The notes beneath the pieces were generated by a model. That model saw nothing but the letters and a program-made list of their open reading frames with translations. It did not search any database and had not been told where the DNA came from. From Mucilaginibacter limnophilus (GTDB taxonomy: Bacteria; Bacteroidota; Bacteroidia; Sphingobacteriales; Sphingobacteriaceae), in NCBI RefSeq assembly GCF_004005815.1, contig NZ_SACK01000009.1:1-64000 (forward strand): 64,000 bases of DNA. The letters run 5' to 3'. Positions within the stretch are counted from its first letter, which is position 1. Each line of letters begins with the position of its first letter. The translations under genes and the position numbers were made by a program. Positions 61,441-64,000 of the stretch are shown in pieces.

Positions 61441-62415
61441 CTATTTTATCTTATGCGCAGTTACACCTTCTTTAGTGATTGTAACCGGAAGGATGAAACC
61501 CTGTTCATCAAAATAAAGTTTATCTATACAGGTAACACGATGGTTGCCGTTGGTTTCGGTTAAAGGGCGGCGGTGATAAATAATGTACCATTCATCAGTG
61601 CCCGGTACATTTATTACCGAATGGTGCCCGGCGCCTGTTGCAATTGCCGGATCCTGCTTTAAAATGGTATTAATGCGTTTGAAAGGGCCTGTCGGTGAAT
61701 CACCAATAGCATAAGCCACCCGGTAATCAGGTCCTGTCCACCCACCTTCTGACCACATAAAGTAATATTTGCCTTTCCGCTTAAACATTACCGGTCCTTC
61801 TACATAACCTTCAGGCGTGATCTTTTTAAAAGTTTCACCATTTTCAAACGGAACAAAGCCGGTGAAATCTTTATTCAGTTTAGCAATGTTGCACTGGCCC
61901 CATCCGCCATAAATAATGTAGTAAGTATTTTTATCCTTAAAAATGAACTGATCGATAGGCTGTGCCTTGTTATATATCTTATCAATAAGCGGTTTACCCA
62001 GGTAATCCTTAAATGGCCCGGCCGGATTATCAGCTACTGCAATGCCTATGCCGCCGTACTCATTGTTATTCTGAATGTCATTAGCTCCGAAAAAAAGGAA
62101 ATACTTGTTATCCTTTTTTACAATGGCAGGCGCCCACAATGCACGCTTAACCCATTTTATGGCTGAGGTATCAACTATATTGCTATGCTTTGTCCAGTGC
62201 ACAAGGTCGGTTGATGAAAATGCATCAAATTTTACCTGCTCGTCATATGGAGCCGAGTAGGTAGGGTATACCCAATATGTTTTATCAAATACCACAGCCT
62301 CTGGGTCGGCATACCATCCCTGAAAAATAGGATTGCCCGACTTTTCCTGAGCACTTACCTCAGATACAATAGATAAAAAAGCTAAACAGCTTAATACAGC
62401 AAGTTTACGTATCAT
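61441..62415 (-). CDS. GH43-family glycoside hydrolase
   Basis: A 324-residue exported enzyme (signal peptide ending EVSAQ) with the five-bladed propeller of GH43. Candidate catalytic residues are Asp in GWYADPEAVVFD, Asp in AQPIDQFIF and Glu in GYVEGPVMF. Family members remove arabinose or xylose from plant or animal polysaccharides. The substrate is not fixed by sequence. Its ATG overlaps the helicase stop by 4 nt (ATGA), so the two are cotranscribed despite unrelated roles. Confidence 0.85.
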   Translation of the reverse strand: MIRKLAVLSCLAFLSIVSEVSAQEKSGNPIFQGWYADPEAVVFDKTYWVYPTYSAPYDEQVKFDAFSSTDLVHWTKHSNIVDTSAIKWVKRALWAPAIVKKDNKYFLFFGANDIQNNNEYGGIGIAVADNPAGPFKDYLGKPLIDKIYNKAQPIDQFIFKDKNTYYIIYGGWGQCNIAKLNKDFTGFVPFENGETFKKITPEGYVEGPVMFKRKGKYYFMWSEGGWTGPDYRVAYAIGDSPTGPFKRINTILKQDPAIATGAGHHSVINVPGTDEWYIIYHRRPLTETNGNHRVTCIDKLYFDEQGFILPVTITKEGVTAHKIK

Positions 62416-63650
62416 GGTTTTGAAGCTGGCTTGTTAGGGGTATGTTGTTTATTAGGGCCTTTCTTTTTGAAATTTTTCTTCCTGCGGTTATCGCGGCCAC
62501 CGGTACGCTCTTTAAATACAGGCGCTTCGCCAAGCTCTTCGGGCAAAGGTTTTTGATCGATAGTACGGTCGATCAGTTTTTCAATGCTTTTAAAGCGACG
62601 GAAGTCGCGCTCGTTAACCAAGGTAATAGCAGTACCTGTAGTAGCAGCACGTGCCGTACGGCCAATACGGTGAATATAATCTTCCGGATCAGGCGGAACG
62701 TCGTAATTCAGCACCAAATCAATACCTTCAACATCAATACCCCGGGAAAGTGCATCGGTACCGATAATGATTGGCAGACTTTTATTTTTAAAATCACGTA
62801 ATATATCTTCTCGCTCGGTCTGCTCAAGGTCGCTATGAAAAGCGGCGATTTTGAAGTCCTTTTTTAGTTCTTTATAAACTGCCTTAACCTTTTCTTTGGT
62901 TGATGAAAAGATGATGATGCTGTTATAATTGCCATTCTTAAGCAGCAGCTTTACCAGCGGCGTTTTTTGCTGATCGGCTACCTGGTAAACCTGCTGATCT
63001 ATACCAACTGCAGGCTGCGAAATAGCGATGTTTATTTGCTGCGGATTATGGAGTACCGATTTGGCAAGCGTGCGTATGCGTGGCGGCATGGTTGCCGAAA
63101 ACAACAGCGTTTGCCGTTTTTTAGGCAGATAGCTGATAATGCGCATAATGTCATCATAAAAGCCCATATCCAGCATCCGGTCGGCCTCGTCAAGCACCAG
63201 GTGCTTTATTTGGTTCAGCTTTAGTATACCTGATGTCAGGTGCGCAATCAGCCTGCCGGGTGTCGCAATAATGATGTTCACATTATTTTGTATTCCCCGG
63301 CGCTGCTGCTCATACACAATACCGTCGCCGCCGCCAAAAACCGCCAGCGAACTTATACCCGCAAAATAAGCCAGACCTTCTACCTGCTGGTCTATTTGCT
63401 GCGCCAGCTCACGCGTAGGTGTAAGTATCAGTACGGTGGTATGGTGCTCATGCGATTTTGCTATCTGATCTAAAATTGGCAGCAAAAACGCCCCGGTTTT
63501 ACCGGTACCGGTTTGCGCGCACGCTATCAGATCCTCTCCACCCATTATAACCGGAATGGCCATTTCCTGTATAGGCGTAGGCTGTTTAAAGCCCATGCTT
63601 AAAATGCCTTCCAGTACTTGCTCGTCAAAATTAAAGTCGTGAAATGTCAC
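62412..63650 (-). CDS. rhlE: DEAD-box RNA helicase, RhlE-like
   Basis: A 412-residue helicase. Q motif GFKQPTPIQEMAIP, motif I AQTGTGKT, motif II DEAD, motif III SAT, and motifs V-VI (GTDALSRGIDVEGIDLV, HRIGRTARA) are intact. The Lys/Arg-rich C-terminal tail (about 370-412) fits RNA binding. It remodels RNA, often ribosomal or cold-shock. It overlaps the GH43 gene by 4 nt. Confidence 0.93.
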   Translation of the reverse strand: MTFHDFNFDEQVLEGILSMGFKQPTPIQEMAIPVIMGGEDLIACAQTGTGKTGAFLLPILDQIAKSHEHHTTVLILTPTRELAQQIDQQVEGLAYFAGISSLAVFGGGDGIVYEQQRRGIQNNVNIIIATPGRLIAHLTSGILKLNQIKHLVLDEADRMLDMGFYDDIMRIISYLPKKRQTLLFSATMPPRIRTLAKSVLHNPQQINIAISQPAVGIDQQVYQVADQQKTPLVKLLLKNGNYNSIIIFSSTKEKVKAVYKELKKDFKIAAFHSDLEQTEREDILRDFKNKSLPIIIGTDALSRGIDVEGIDLVLNYDVPPDPEDYIHRIGRTARAATTGTAITLVNERDFRRFKSIEKLIDRTIDQKPLPEELGEAPVFKERTGGRDNRRKKNFKKKGPNKQHTPNKPASKP

Positions 63651-63831
63651 AGTATGAATTAAATTATGGCAAGATACATAAAATTTAAATGGCTATCCTC
63701 CGGGCTTACCTTGGGGCAGGTGTTTAGGTATCGTCTTTTTTACAAGCATGGTTTTAATTTGCAGTTTATGTAAATAAAAAAGCAATATATTTACCGCAAC
63801 CTAACAAGCAAAAACTACTATTTATTTAGAT

Positions 63832-64000
63832 ATGAAAAAATTACTGCCCGGCCTGGTTGCCATTTTATTTACCTGCACCCAAACTTTCGCGCAAACCACC
63901 AACACGCTTACCGCGAAAGAGCAAAAAGAAGGATGGGTATCATTATTCGACGGAAAGACCACCGGCGGATGGCATACCTACAACAAAGGTGTAGCCGGAG
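63832..64000 (+). CDS. DUF1080 (3-keto-disaccharide hydrolase) protein, N-terminal part
   Basis: The frame runs from ATG 63832 to the window end without a stop. It has a signal peptide ending QTFAQ, then the DUF1080 start (EGWVSLFDGKTTGGWHTY). Family enzymes cut 3-keto-glycosides made by glucose 3-dehydrogenases. Only 56 codons are seen. The start is typical; no ribosome-binding site is obvious. It is divergent from the helicase gene across 181 bp containing no gene. Confidence 0.85.
   Translation, partial: MKKLLPGLVAILFTCTQTFAQTTNTLTAKEQKEGWVSLFDGKTTGGWHTYNKGVAG

Overview
The window looks like a chromosomal segment of a Bacteroidota bacterium of the family Sphingobacteriaceae, most likely close to Mucilaginibacter or Pedobacter. 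The evidence is Bacteroidota-type promoters (TTTG, about 20 nt, TAnnTTTG), few Shine-Dalgarno sites and several TTG starts, a CarboxypepD_reg/plug/beta-barrel outer-membrane receptor, SDR-type threonine dehydrogenase, fused aspartokinase-homoserine dehydrogenase, GH43 and DUF1080 glycan enzymes, and two families of short palindromic repeats. The genus is an inference.

Layout. 1-2.4 kb is a small accessory patch at the 3' end of a tRNA-Glu gene: a truncated Imm-5-like gene, a TPR-Arr (rifamycin ADP-ribosyltransferase) fusion and an intact Imm-5-like gene. 2.7-7.3 kb is a tight operon that combines an ergothioneine-type ABC importer (egtV, egtU) with ergothioneine synthesis genes (egtB, egtD); the binding domain of EgtU is circularly permuted. 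7.4-14 kb holds a UxuB-like reductase, a PhyH dioxygenase divergent from an AraC regulator, an AhpD-like protein, an orphan OppC-type permease, a GAF-SpoIIE phosphatase and a secreted propeller-like protein. At 14.1-15.2 kb a DUF2019 gene lies between two copies of the 3' end of comM. 15-26 kb is largely housekeeping: comM, serine hydrolase, DPP-IV, ssb, mutY, HU, a TPR protein, a 29-residue bS22-like ribosomal protein and RNase G. 26-41 kb holds ald, a VanX-like dipeptidase, BrkB, a PDZ aspartyl protease, the outer-membrane receptor, rnhB, a glycosyltransferase, gcvT, comB, mazG, dtd, rsgA and a nitrilase-family amidase.

41.5-51 kb is a threonine region: a promoter, a Thr/Ile-rich leader peptide and a terminator/antiterminator pair precede thrA-thrB-thrC, and threonine dehydrogenase lies divergent from asd about 2-3 kb further on. 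The short G-rich repeats are dense around thrB and form part of the N-terminal coding sequence of both thrB and comB. 51-59 kb has small secreted and membrane proteins, a DJ-1/PfpI protein, a DUF6515 protein, a Cys-rich four-helix copper-binding protein, amt and the modABC molybdate importer. 59-64 kb has a PAS histidine kinase with an extra C-terminal domain, a gene-free 300 bp stretch with a -7 element and two terminators that suggests an unannotated small RNA, a GH43 enzyme overlapping an RhlE-like helicase, and the start of a DUF1080 gene cut by the window end.

The observations that most deserve follow-up are the permuted EgtU within a combined uptake/synthesis operon, the threonine attenuator, the candidate small RNA, the comM 3'-end duplication and the repeat-derived N-termini. 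All family calls rest on reading motifs by eye; no database search was run.
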